From the NCBI RefSeq assembly GCF_036785885.1, contig NC_092322.1, positions 12,980,466-13,044,465 of the forward strand: a DNA stretch of 64,000 nucleotides, written 5' to 3'. Position numbers and translations under genes: made by a program. The DNA comes from Coffea arabica. Taxonomy: Eukaryota; Streptophyta; Magnoliopsida; Gentianales; Rubiaceae. Position 1 is the first letter of the stretch, and each line of letters opens with the position of its first letter. Positions 21,401 through 33,858 of this stretch are shown in pieces. The notes beneath the pieces were generated by a model. It saw only the letters and a list, made by a program, of their open reading frames with translations, searched no databases and was not told where the DNA came from.

Positions 21401-24400
21401 GATAAAGAGGAGGTATTTAGAAGATCTTTTCATAGGCACAAGAAATTACCTTCATTGCACTTGGATGGGTTGCAATACGTACTATGCGAGCACCTGAAAG
21501 ACTTGGGAAAACTGAGTCCCGAAACTGCTGACAAAATTTCCAAGGTATTTGGTCTCCAAAGGGCTGATGACCATCACTTAGGCTTCTAATTGCAGATTTA
21601 CGAGAAATTTGCCCTTCAAGAGAAACCTAAACATAAAATAATGAAAATAGTTTAGCTCCTAGCATTCTATAACAATTCATGAAATAATGAGGGGTCTGCA
21701 TGGATTGAAGTTTCACGAAAAAACTAGTTTTTGAAACACACACATCTATAATAAGATCCCTAAAAGCACCCAAAAAAACCATCAAAATACACCTCAAAAA
21801 ACACACACCACCTCAACCTTGCATAAATAATAATAATAATTAAAATAAATAAAAAATCAATCCTTAATGCTCCACCACCATCCCCCATGCCCCACCACCC
21901 CCACCCTTCTTCAAAACCCTGGCAACCCCCCCCCCCCAAAAAAAAAAAAGAACTCCGCCACACCCTTTCTGCCACCCATAACCCTCCCCACCAAACCCAC
22001 CACTCTTCCCACTCCCCCTCCCTCTCTTCTCCCCCCTTTCTCCACCAAAACCCGCCACCCAAAACTTCCCCCACCCCGAGAACCACCCAATCTGGTCTCT
22101 ATAGTTTCGCACCTGCTCTTTAGTACATTGACTTACTATTGCTCCCCAGGTACATTATCTTTCATTCTATATCTCTCTCTTAAAATTTTCTTTCTTGCTC
22201 CTCATCTTCATCTAATTTTCCCCTCGGCCTTTCCCAAATTTCTTCTCTTCTGAAGGGGTCTTTGAGGGATAAGGGTTGAGGGGTGTTTAAACAGTTACAC
22301 CAGATGGTTCACAATAACAGGGGACAAAATTTATTGTTACTCAAAACAGTATTATCTGCCAACATCTGCATCTAAGTGCTTTAACACTCTCCAAGGAGAA
22401 ATAAATATCCAAACAGCCAACCCTTACTGATGCACATTTCTTAGATTCTATAACCAGCATATAACGAGATAGTCCTAGATTTTCTTTGATATCTTGCTTA
22501 AACTGTTTCATATTAGGATACAATTTTATGCTGATATTACTTTAGCTGACAGGATTTTGTATTTTCAATAAACATGTAATAGCATCTAATTATAGTCAGT
22601 ACTACCAAAATTGAGAAACCAATATCAACAGGCATTTATTTTCAGAAACACTGCTCAAAAAAGACCAGTACCAAACAGCAGCAAGCCAAACCTGGACAAC
22701 GCACAAAATATCAGGAAGATGATTTTTTGACTCATCAACAGGACCTGGAAAAGGATCGAGTTAACTGATGCACAACTAGCAGAAAATAAAACGAGAAGAA
22801 TCAATAGACATAACACATACCAAGTAGCACAAACAAGTGGTGAGCTGGAGCATCTGCCATTAGTTGTAGATCATTTGGAGAGTTCTTGTAGTGAGAAGCA
22901 ACGTATAGGGCCATCATCCGCTGCATAGTGAGTGGTACTCATCAATACAACTAAACAGGTGAATTGGAAATGGCCAAGAAAACTGAACTGAAATACAAGA
23001 TGCATTACCTGCAAAAATAGCTCACTGTCTCTATGATACGAGAAAAGGGTATCCCGATTAACATAGTAGAGATCACACTCACTTGGTGATGGTAACCTGA
23101 TTCAACAAAACCACGGGTCTTCAATACAAAATGAAGAGTATACCAGTACCAATAATTTGGTAATTACGAAAATCCAACCTGATGATATTTGGGACAGCAT
23201 TTGTCGCATCCAAACAAAGTAAAGCATGAAGCCACGATTCAATTGGATCACCAGAAGCGTATCTGATAGATTCACCTAATTCTATCTTTTTGAAAAGCCG
23301 ACCTGCAGTTCAGAGCAATTGAGATGTGAGCAAATTACCATCCAAACTAAAATACATGAAAGGTTTCCTAAATATCCTAAGCTGAAGACATGAGGTGCTA
23401 AGAGTGAATTACAAAAACCAGAGCACATTAAACAGTAGCAGTGCCCCCTAATATGGTTTATGATGACCAATTCACAGCTTAGCAGCATATAAACTAACTT
23501 ATCTCCAAAAAAGTAAAGAACATTTGTTGACATCACACATGCTTCTTATGTAACTCGTTGAGTGGTTGTCTCAGCACACAAGTCCATCAATAGTGAACAT
23601 AAGTATGGCTTCCATGAAATTATAGTTCTAAATAGAATCCAGCTCCAGAGAAGCATATTTTATAGCAGATTTTTTTTAACACAATAATTATCTTTATGAC
23701 ATGATTTAAAAAGTTTATCTTCGACATCCAAGATTCTGTTCATAGATCTGCAACTGCTCAAGGACTGGAATAGTATCCATCTTATATTTGTCCAGTGAAT
23801 AAGCATTTATTTCCAGGGAGAAGTGCTTAAATATACCAAGGAAAATAAGCAGAACCATTCATAGCACAAATGTAGTAACAAAAGTCAAGCTGAAATACCA
23901 GATAGGGTGCTCTCTACATTTTTATTTGACATTTGACTTTGCTCCTCAAGTTGCTGCAGCAGCTTCAGTGATAAAGACCGCCCAGTACCTTCGTAACTTC
24001 AAATGAAGGTAAATTATGAAATAGAAAAATGTATGCTACAGCAGCAGCTTTGACACCTTAGAAATACCCTCCAGAAACAGTATCAACAGTAGGCAATGAT
24101 AATGATAGCAGTAAAACAAGATACAAATGAAAACTCAAAAGCTTCTTAGCAACAGTTATATAAGTTATCTTAATAAGACATCATTGGAAAATGCAGGGCT
24201 TCTTAGAAAAAGTCATACAAGTTCGTGACATGAAGAGATAAAGAGTATACCCATTAACAGTGGATGAAAGGAAGATGAGGTATGGACCAAGCAAAGACTT
24301 GACAACTGGCAATGGAATAGCAGCTGCTTCATCAATCACAAGCAACTCGACCTGGGAGAGTTTTTCATGTTCATGCGGTTGTACATACTGCAAAAGAACA

Positions 24401-27400
24401 GAATGATATCCAAAATCAACAGTAGAACAGCTAAGACTCAAAATAAGATGGGAAAAAAAAGTACTCAGTAAATCCTTACTTCATCCCAGGCTAACACACA
24501 AAACACTACCAACAACCATGAGTAAAAATGTTAAATTTTCAATTTTAACAACAGCCATCCACATATGGACACACCTGAATTGTCTGACGGTGCTGCTTGT
24601 AGATATTGATCCTCACAGTCGCTTTTTTGAATTCTGGGTTTGTACTCCTGACCACGTCATAATCTAAATGCTCCTGTAAATTGGTAGTAGTAAGAATTAA
24701 ATATCAAGCATATTATTTTCAATTCAGTACAGGGCCTAGCCGAGAATAGCAAAATAACATGAATTATTGACAGATGCCCATCCCCATGAACTAAGAAGAT
24801 CTAATTTATTGAATAAAAATATCCCATTTATAGAACAAATTAACTTACAGAAAGATCCCCATGCACCCAAATCAATATATCTCTACTTTCATGCTAGCAA
24901 TAATCAGGTTCACAATCAACAGGTTCATTTCAACCTAGTTCTCTTCTAATCACCAACACTTTTAAGCCCCCAGCATCTGTTCAACAAAATAACCAAGACC
25001 AAAGATTTTTTAAATTTTCTGCAAGTTAAAAAAAGAAATAAGAAATTTACTTTATGCCATTCCAGAAAAAGTAACTGTAAGCTATGGATGGTATGAGAAA
25101 TCTAATCCTGCTTATAAAGATCTACATAATATATCCTCAGTCAATTTTAGGTAAACAGACACCCAAAAAAAAAAGGTGGCAGCACCAAGTTGACAAGCTG
25201 ATACAACCAATTTTAAACCAGCGTCTTTACCAGTGTGCTGGTCAACCAGTTCAGTGGGTCATACCAATGACATAAATCAGGATTTATTTTGAATTTTGAA
25301 GAAAAAAAGAAGAAAGTTATGACACCTGCTGTATTCAAATAAGCAGCAACATAAAATTGCAAAAGATTTCAAAATTCCTCCAACACTTCTGCATAAACCA
25401 CTACCTTCAAGTCAAACACCCATAAAGGACTCCTTTTCTTAACCCAGAAATGGGGACAAAGAGATCCATAGATCCATGCATCAAAGAGTTACAAAGTGAG
25501 TACGTAACAAGGTAATAACTTTACCTTATACTCAAGTATATCGAATCCTTTGCATACAAACTCAAACAAGGTTTTCAGATTCTCAGGACTTGGTGCAGTG
25601 ACAAAAATATTCGAATACCTATACATAAGAATTTGATTTTATCACCAAAAAAGTAAGTGTAAATGATAAAAGAAGCTACAAAAGATGAATAGAAACAAAA
25701 AAGCAAATTATATGTCTGTCAAAAGAAGTACCCTGCTGCAATAGCTCCAGCAATTGCTAGACCAAGAGCAGCTGACTTCCCACGACCACGAGCTGCAAGT
25801 AAAGCAACTGTGCTACGAAGCGTCTTGTCCAAAACTGAATCAAGAAATGTAATAACGGCTTTTCCCTAAATTGATTTCAAAAAGTGGTTTCTTAGTACTG
25901 AATGTTAGTGTCCACATAAGACTAACTAATACATGCATGTCAAGTTGAAAATATTACCTGGTCCAATGTACAGCATTTTTTAATCAGAGGACCGACAGGG
26001 AAATCATCAGTCAATTGTTCTTTCAAATTCTTTAGGTCTCGTTCAGCTTCAGAAAGCCCTTCAGAGTCCTTAGACCCCATCACAACCAAACAAACACAAA
26101 ATCAATTAACAATCCAAGCAAACTGAAATACTTCACTGTCAATCAGAGTATACTTCTAACACCCAAGCGAAAAATGAATCCTGACAAAGCCATGTATCAC
26201 AATGAACTTGATTGTTTTCAAAAATATGCTTACTACAAGATACATACAACTTCACCCATCAATTATCTGAAAAGGATGCAAGGAAGCAGGAAAAGAATGA
26301 AGCATGGCGCTTACCTCTCGAACTGGAACAGGTGTAACTGACTTCATATGCGAAGAAATTGGCAAGATATTCAATTCGTCATCCATAACCACACATGCTT
26401 TGCAAGATGCAAGAGAAAGTAAGAAGCGCTCATTAAATCGACCAGTGGCCTGAGAATGAGACTCAGTACGGAATCTTTCGTGGACATCCTGCAATCACAA
26501 AACCTCATTTAGTATTCAGTAACAAAATGGATAACATAAGTGGCCACAAATTAGTGATTTCTAAACCAAATCTTGATACCCCAAAAAAAATGCCCCCTCA
26601 GCAAATATGATCTGAAATATAGCATCTATTGCATGAACTCTTTGCTGGTTAACTGATACCATACCATAACCATGGTGCAAAGGCTCGTAAGCGAGGATAG
26701 GGAGCGCAGCAGCAATACGATCAATCCACCACCTTCAACTGTTTCTATTGTTCTTGCAAGAAGATTTGGTGTCAAAGCCTCAAAATCCTGCAAGCATATT
26801 TCCACCCAAATGGAGATGGCAAGTCAGAAATCAAGTAGAAGTTTCACCATCTAATATGCAGATAAAAATGTAAGGACAGGAATAAATCTCGGACTCACCT
26901 GTAATATACACATGCCAAATGTATTTCCAAGAATCCTTTCAGAATCTTTATACAAGCAATATGTGATTCCTCCAGTTTCAACAAAAAGTGAAAAGGGATC
27001 AACTTTCTCCGGATCTAGAAGCCCCCTTTGCATCAGCTTCTTTATTTGCTTTGCACGTTTTTTCTTATGACTACGAGAAACAGTCAACTTTAGCATCAAG
27101 ATCAACAAACATTTGGCAAAAGCCACCTACAGACTAGCTCACAAATAATATATTCACTTCAATTGCATTAAAAATTGCTATACATCTTACGGACACTCAA
27201 GTACTAGATAAAAATTGTTTTCCATATTAAAGAGATGCAAGATGGTTATCAAAAATTTTCAGAAACTACATCTTCAGGTCCAAAAATGGAACTTTCTTAA
27301 CACCCACTCATCTAACTTCTTAGTCAGACAACAGAGGACAAGCAATGGAAAAATGTGCAAAAAATGTGCATGACTCCATCCATTATCTCATCAGTATGGG

Positions 27401-28172
27401 AGATTGCCATCCCCAAACACAGAATATAGAGCAACTACTCAACTGACTAAGTTCCAATTCGCTATTCACTCCTAGAAGCCCGTCCCCGCATATCCTAGCC
27501 CAAGAAATGCCTAAGCTGGCTCCTAGTTTTAACATCATTTCTTTGATCCAAGCACAAATTCCAGGATTCACTCAATTATCAGATATGTAATGGACCCATC
27601 TTGAATACCATAGTAGCACCTTCATTAGACAGGAGTTGGTCCGCAAAAATATCTACCTTTACGGAATTAAGCATAGGCTACCATCTTTTCGCCATAAGTT
27701 ACGCTCTCATATTTTCAAAAACAATGAGCCGTAAATTGAGAAAAGAATCGATTGAAGCCATATAAAATGCAAAATACTTAATTCCTAACGCATTGGAATG
27801 AAAAATTCCAACTTTATCCAGACAACAAGAAACAATCAAAAACCAAAGAACTAGTAAAACCTGCTGAGCTCAAGCTTGTCTTTGTAACACCACAACACAG
27901 TCGGCCGCGTCTTCACCACAGCTTTACTCAACATGTAATGCAAATTCACAATCTATTTTCCAACACAGAAAGTTCACATTTCAATGAACAAACATTAAAC
28001 TAGTAATTATCATACCAAAATTCCACGTTTTAATGCATAAACTAATACAAATGCTTATGAACATCACCTGGTCACGAGATTTATCTCCGACGATGACGAA
28101 CATGGACCGGTGGCGAGTTTTAACGCCGTTTTCTATCAGAGTTCTGATGCGTTCGTCGACTTTCTTCCTCAT
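15499..28172 (-). CDS. NAT10: RNA cytidine acetyltransferase (NAT10/Kre33 type)
   Basis: Nucleolar enzyme that makes N4-acetylcytidine in 18S rRNA and some tRNAs using acetyl-CoA and ATP. Exons in transcript order: 28068-28172, 27861-27952, 26899-27070, 26665-26787, 26315-26488, 25958-26068, 25732-25865, 25525-25618, 24575-24673, 24251-24387, 23899-23996, 23179-23302, 23009-23096, 22821-22920, 22692-22744, 21450-21626, 21336-21373, 20185-20278, 19009-19188, 18785-18893, 18624-18693, 18398-18545, 17303-17431, 16636-16761, 15830-15895, 15499-15756. The sum is 3099 bases, 1032 residues, close to the plant norm. Seen in order: N-terminal MRKKVDERIRTLIENGVK; Walker A AARGRGKSA (about 284-292); Walker B VIDEAAAIP (about 385-393); the GNAT acetyl-CoA loop THPSAMKLGYGSTAVELL (about 620-637); a lysine-rich nucleolar tail ending KSNKKRKA. 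Frame is kept through every junction. Confidence 0.95.
19453..19604. repeat. 76-base tandem duplication beside a hAT-type MITE
   Basis: Two diverged direct copies, 19453-19528 and 19529-19604, both start ATGTAACCA and run through a TAGGGCTACATGAACC / TAGTGCTACATAAGCC motif that is the left end of the MITE at 19564. So the MITE's left terminus plus its flank is present twice. It lies in intron 18 of NAT10. Confidence 0.75.
19564..19983. mobile_element. hAT-type MITE in a NAT10 intron
   Basis: Inverted ends (left TAGTGCTACATAAGCCGAG, right reading inward TAGAGCTGCAAGTGAATCGAG) are flanked by 8-base duplications, AGGATACC at 19556-19563 and AGGATAAC at 19984-19991, one mismatch. Eight-base duplications and TAG-starting ends fit hAT. 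The inside is rich in GAGCTT/GAGCTC hexamers (19670-19700) and has no coding capacity. Confidence 0.8.
21680..22110. repeat. Repeat-derived, C-rich block in a NAT10 intron
   Basis: The left part (21705-21800) contains the palindrome AAAAACTAGTTTTT within a GTTTCACG...GAAACACA arrangement that looks like one end of a small transposon. The right part (about 21862-22085) is strongly C-rich on the plus strand, with a run of 13 Cs and 12 As, so the NAT10 pre-mRNA carries many G-tracts here. No second transposon end was found. Confidence 0.5.
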
Positions 28173-28848
28173 TTTCCCTCAATTATGATTCTGATTTCTG
28201 AAGCTGGGAGAGAAGTATGCAAATGGGGACTCGTTTGGCTGAGAAGAAAATGAGAAAATGTTCAGTTGTAAAATTGCGGTTAGGGTTTTAGGATTAAACT
28301 TCTGAGGAGCAAGCAGAGGTTTAATAAGAACCGAGTTTCAGAGTTTGTACAAAAACCGGGTTTAACGGTTGCAAGTGGGTTAATAACACTAACCATCCCG
28401 GTCTGGTTTAGGAACGGTGATATGTCCTTTATGCCCTTAATCATAAATTTATCACATTAGACCACAGACAAATTAACCCTATTGTAGATATTCTTATTGA
28501 TTTTCTTTTAAAATTAAAACAGAAAATAAATATATTTTTCATACAATGAGGAGAAAACTGTACCTTAGCATGTATACAAGTATAGGTATGGCTTTTTACA
28601 ATTTTTTTTTTGTATTTAAAGTCAATACTAATTTGTAGAAATTCAATTTAAATAGGTATTTGTAGGGTCTTAATAGGTAACTAACATCCTCATATTGTAT
28701 GTTAAATAGTACATTAATTTGGTCCAACGGTTAAACCATCCCCTCGCAGCTCCTTTTCTTTCCGGTCAATCAAAAGAGGCAAGTTTGAAAACCTTGCTTA
28801 AACCCACTCCACTGTATGATACAAAGCCCCAGCTCCGTTGATTCCCAA
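28173..28848. promoter_or_regulatory. Shared divergent promoter of NAT10 and the TPR gene
   Basis: The two start codons lie head to head, 676 bases apart. On the NAT10 side a telo-box (AAACCCTAA on the minus strand, 28280-28288) stands 108 bases upstream of its ATG. On the other side the DNA is AT-rich up to the start at 28849. No transposon is clearly present. Confidence 0.6.
28280..28288 (-). promoter_or_regulatory. Telo-box of NAT10
   Basis: TTAGGGTTT on the plus strand reads AAACCCTAA toward NAT10, 108 bases before its ATG. This fits a ribosome-biogenesis gene in plants. Confidence 0.6.
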
Positions 28849-31800
28849 ATGGCTTCTTCCTCTGTCACCAATTTCTTTCCTTATATACACTCAAATTTCT
28901 GTAGGATTCCAAGAATTGGTTACCCCACTTCACAAATTTCACCCAGACCACTACTCACACTCACCCCAACCCATTCAAGGAAATCACCCTGTTTTCGCCT
29001 CAAAACAGGCATTTCACCAAAACCCATCTCAAATGTTCCACTAAAAACCTTACCTTTACCAATCCAGAAGAATGCTTCAAGAATTTTCACTGAAAAGATT
29101 GTGACTGTACTGCTTGGATCATTTATTTTCATGGGTAGCTTAAGAGCTGGGCCTGTTGTGGCACTACCAAATGTTCAAGAAAGTAGTAAAAGTGAAACTT
29201 TTGAGGAAAAAGGAGAGGCTCGGATTGGGGAAGGTGAGGAGGATGAAGAGATGTATCTAAAGTTATTGGAGCAAAATCCAAGAGATGTTGAGGCTTTAAA
29301 GATAGTTGTGAATGTGAAGATGAAGAAAGGGAAGACGAAAGGGGCTGTAGAGTATGTTGAAAGGTTAATAAAGGTTCAGCCTAATGAAATGGAATGGAGG
29401 CTTTTGCAGGCTCTTTGTTATGAGAGGATGGGTCAGTTTAGTATGGCCAGGAGGTTGTTCAAGGATATTTTGAAGCAGAGGCCTCTTTTGCTCAGAGCTT
29501 TGCACGTATGATGTTTCTTACCTTTTTGTTTTTTGTTTTTTTTTTATGTTCTGCTTCTTCTCTTTTGGAGATTTTCAAATGCTTTGGCTTAAAATTTGTA
29601 GCTATTAAGGCATGTATGGATATACATGTATTCTTTGCAGTTTAAATGTTTGCTATGCTCGGTTACTGAGATTCTTGTTGGTGACATGCCTTGAAACATC
29701 TTTATCCTAAAGCTATTGTGTGCATCTGGATTATGTCCTCAGTTTATAAACTTGTACTTATCTAGAATGAGGCGACTTTAGGTCCCTTGAAACTTCAGAC
29801 TTGGATGTGTCTGGCTATTGGGTTTTGCCGTCCTTTTAAATCCCAGGGGCCCCAATACCACTCTAATGTACCAAATTGTGAAAGAATAAAGGGTATTTAC
29901 TGTGCTAATGGCTAAAAAAATACAAGTTTTACATATTTATAAGCACTATGGCAGCTAAGGGGATATTAGTGCTTAAGGACTTGTTTTTGTTTAGGACACT
30001 GTGGGAGACATGAAAGCTTATGTTATTTAGAGCTTTTTTCTGGAGTCTTCCTATTTCTCATAATCATGCTACTACCACTGTTACCTTATGTTCCCCAAGC
30101 AGCTTCTGTGAAGTTTCAAAAAACTGGAATGATTGATCAAGAGATGACAGAAAGACTCATAATAGTCATATGTGGTTTACTGGGAATAGAGGAAAAGTAT
30201 CTCAAATGGCCTTATCAAGAGTGCATTTTGTCAGATCACTTCCCATGCTATTATGAAGTTTGAAGGAGCTCTTGGGTTTCTTGTTTCTTCTTGTTCTAGC
30301 AGTTCTTCTTGGGCCTTTTATCTTAGGGCTTTGGAAATGGTGTAATATTTGTATGGTGTAAAAGAATTCGTTTTGTTCATTCTTCTGCAATTTGTTAGAA
30401 TTTTATCCTTCCTGTTGTGCATTTCATTTTTCAAGTTTGACAAGTCCGTGCTATGCATTATTGTTTATCTATTTCAAAAGCTTTTGTCATTTCTGGCCTC
30501 CCCTCTAATGGACTTATTGGGTGCTCAAAAATGTAGAGACCTCAGTTCCTTTGGATGACGAAACAATCGCCCAATGTAACATAGTGTTGGTATATATGTC
30601 ACATCTTTAGAGTTTAGACCATCGTGGGGTTAATAATTGTTTCTGTTTTGCATGCAAGTACTTAAATGTATATGATGTTATTACAGTCTGGTTTAGCACT
30701 TTTCCATTATAAGTAATAGGCATTTTGAATTATTCTCTCTAAACCAGCAACTGTCATATTCCCCTCTTGTTTCTGTCATATTTTCTTTTTCAACACATTG
30801 GTACCTTGCTTTCTCAGGAAAGTGATAATTAAGCTTCTAACAAGTTGAGATCATTCTGTGACAGAAACTCTTGCGCAGTTTCTTTTAAGAGTAGCAAATC
30901 TGATGAATGGTGGCTCATTAGTAAAAAATATTTCTTAGGACAGACTGCATTTGTCAAACCAAAATAGTTCTTCTGGGTTAGGATTTTTTGTATCTGGCTC
31001 AAATATTAAGTTGTGGTTTTCTCTTGCTTTAGGGTTTAGCAATGGTGATGCACAAGAATCATGAAGGACCAGCTGTCTTTGAGATGCTGGACAGGGCTCT
31101 GGAATTGGCTCGTTCCGAGAAAAAAGTCAATGAGGAGAGGAACATAAGAATACTAACTGCACAGATGCATGTAGTAAAGGTATCCACTTGGACTTTCTTA
31201 TACAAGAATTTGAAGCTGTTCAGAAATTAGGATCTAAATCTAATCAAGGAATAATGATGCATTCATGTTCTGGGTCATTATGCTGTGTACATTCTTTAAA
31301 ATGCATATCCACTTTAAGATCAGAACAATCATGTTTCAGGAAATAGCTAAAATCTACAACCAGAAAGAGAAAGTGTGTTTTTTTTTGGGGAGGAGGGGGG
31401 GGGGGGAATCTACGTGATTCCCTTGTGATCAAAAGTCTAACATCTAATATGCTTTACTTCTGCAGGGGGAATTAGAGGAGGCCTTGGAAAAGTTTCAAGC
31501 TCTTATTAATGAGAACCCAAGGGATTTTCGCCCTTATCTTTGCCAAGTAAGTGTTTTTGTTTTTGGATTTTTTTCTATTTTGCTTTTTTGGCATTTCATC
31601 CTTTCACCTCTGCTTGATGAACCTTTCCCCTCCAATTATGTTTCAGAAAGGATATGAAAAGTTTTTTTATCCTTTTTTTTTTTTTTTCTATTTGGCTTTT
31701 TGGCTTTCATCCTTTCACTCCTGCTTGGTGAAACTTTGCCCCCCAGTTATGTTTCAGAGGATATGAAAAGGACATGGTGCTAGTCTGCTATATGTATGAC

Positions 31801-33031
31801 TGTAAATTCGGTTGTTTGACATTGTCAGTTTATAAAATTTTAGGAGCAAGCTGAAAGCTGCACAAAGTCACTCTTAAATAACAAAAAGCTACTGAGCCAC
31901 AAGATTTATTTTTCAAATATTAGGTTCATGAGGGTGTTTTAAACTTTGGACTTTGGCATCTAAATGGACAAGGAAAAACAAGAAATTCTGGAGATGACAT
32001 TGCTAGCTATTTATTAGTCTACCCTGAAACTACATAAAAGACAAGTAAAGAAACATCACATATTTGATTTTTTTAGGGAGGGTCAGGAGCAACAGGGAAG
32101 ATTAATGATTTGGACTTTGGACATTATTTTGAAGGGAAAAGTAAGGTGAATGGAACTAGGAATGCCATTCTCTTTTGTCCTTCCTAGAAATGAGTTAAAA
32201 AGGAGTAGGAGCATGGCTTCCCTAGGTGAAGTACTAATACATTGCTCTTCTTTTCTCCTCTTCCTGCTCTTTACCAAGCATAGCCTAAGTGGCACCCCTG
32301 GCTAGGTCCTAGAAGGAGAGACAACTGCAATTTAGCTATTGGCTTGGCTTACTAAAGTAGTTTTAAGAAAGTGAAACAAATGTTGCACTTGCCAGATGTA
32401 GGAAATTATCGATCCCTTGGATACGTCTATGTGATTGTGTAGGTCTGTAGGATAAGCTCAGCTGAACACAACAAAGATCAACTTACCTCTCAGCATAAGC
32501 GCTTGAGGCTCCTATCTTTACTAGATTTGTGCTTTTGATCTCTAATCTTCTCAATATAACTAAAGGCATATTGCTAAGAAGAAGGCAGTGGGATGGCTAG
32601 AATCCAGCACTTGGAGATTGACCATCTTAAAGGGCAAAGGCCAATTGAAGTGCCTAGGCTGATTGAAGTAGGTTTGTCTTGTGTATAAACTCATGTCTAA
32701 TCTTTTGGGAAGCTAAATGTCACAAACATGTATTGAAAAAGGCTGTGTCGAACAGGACATTAGCTTCACATTATTTTGGTTCAGTGCTTTTGTGAATGTG
32801 TGTTGGTTCATGAGCACCATATGTCACGAGTTTGTTGACCATTTCCCTTGGCTGTTCTGGCAGGGTATAGTTTACAGCCTGCTTGACAAAGAGAAGGAAG
32901 CTCTAGAACAGTTTGAGATATATCAAAGTCTTGTACCTGAAGAATTTCCACAGAAAAAGTTCCTTGATGATGTGATTTTGTCAGCCAGAACAGAATCAAA
33001 GCAACAGCTTGAGGAGGAGTTGCAAAGCTGA
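28849..33031 (+). CDS. SG1: Chloroplast TPR protein, SLOW GREEN 1-like
   Basis: A plastid-targeted tetratricopeptide-repeat protein; the Arabidopsis family member is needed for chloroplast development and greening, probably as a scaffold. Four exons: 28849-29505, 31033-31179, 31466-31546, 32864-33031, giving 350 residues. The start MASSSVTNFFPY opens a serine- and proline-rich transit peptide; an in-frame ATG 33 bases upstream (28816) would add 11 residues and is less typical. A hydrophobic stretch (VTVLLGSFIFMGSLRAG) near residue 95 may be a membrane or thylakoid segment. TPR-like helices follow (YLKLLEQNPRDVEALKIVV; YVERLIKVQPNEMEWRLLQA; ALEKFQALINENPRDFRPYL; GIVYSLLDKEKEALEQFE). The long intron 1 and intron 3 have nothing recognisable except a T/G-rich run at 31378-31407. 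Confidence 0.85.
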
Positions 33032-33858
33032 ATTATCATGGCAGACATGGCATTTGCAACTCAATCTTTCATACTAACCACTTATCAACTACTTGAATCT
33101 CAGCCAGCCGTAGCAAACCAGTTTTACAACATAATTGTACATGAACATAATTTGTAAGGCGTGTACCTTGATGTTTCTGCCATGATTCTTAATGGATGAA
33201 TTCAGCTTTTAGGTGCAATATTTTGTGATTCTTACAATTTTTTGTGATAAAAAAGGTTCATTGGGGTAACATGTCAAAATGAACAATTAATTAGTCACAT
33301 TTGTTGATTTTCACTTTGATCAAGTCAGATTCACATGAAACTTTGTCTCCTTTTTCCTTCAAGACCATATGTATAACAAGAAAACCATATTAATTTGTTG
33401 GTTCTATGGTTTATACATCTCTTTTAATGACAATAAAAATACATACCATATGTAATTTTGTCTATACTTATTTGATAAAAAATTGACACGTCTATATTAT
33501 AACTCCTATCTCCAAGTAATCATTATGCAAATGTGAATGTAAATTTTGTTCTAAATTTCATACAATTACCAAGCCAAAGCTTATCCAAGTGACTAGTATA
33601 ATTAATTTCATGAAAAAAATCAGTGGCAGGCAACTACACCACAAGTATGCCTTATACACCATTTGTCTTAGTTTGTCTTAGTAATGTAGTATTTTTTTGG
33701 CCAAGTTTGTCTTCTTGGGTCCACTAATCCAGCACTTTCCAGCATTACCTGCATTTGCCTAAACATTAGAACATCACGATTCCAAAGTCCAAAACTCAAG
33801 TGCTCAACCCAAAATTTTCTAAGCTAAACTAACCGCTGGACCAACTACCAAAACCACC
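33032..33858. other. Intergenic DNA before the VDE-related gene
   Basis: AT-rich; includes the 3' end of the TPR gene and the promoter of the next. Just before the next ATG a CTAACCGCTGGACCAA stretch (33826-33841) resembles an inverted pol III A box but has no B box partner. Confidence 0.5.

Noticed and set aside
21864-22253. Long overlapping frames rich in Pro or Gly in the C-rich block
   Set aside because: Low-complexity sequence keeps several frames open on both strands; the block lies in an intron of NAT10.
28727-28800. A SINE or tRNA remnant (TTGGTCCAACGGTTAAA) before the SG1 start
   Set aside because: An A-box-like string is present but no convincing B box follows at the right distance.
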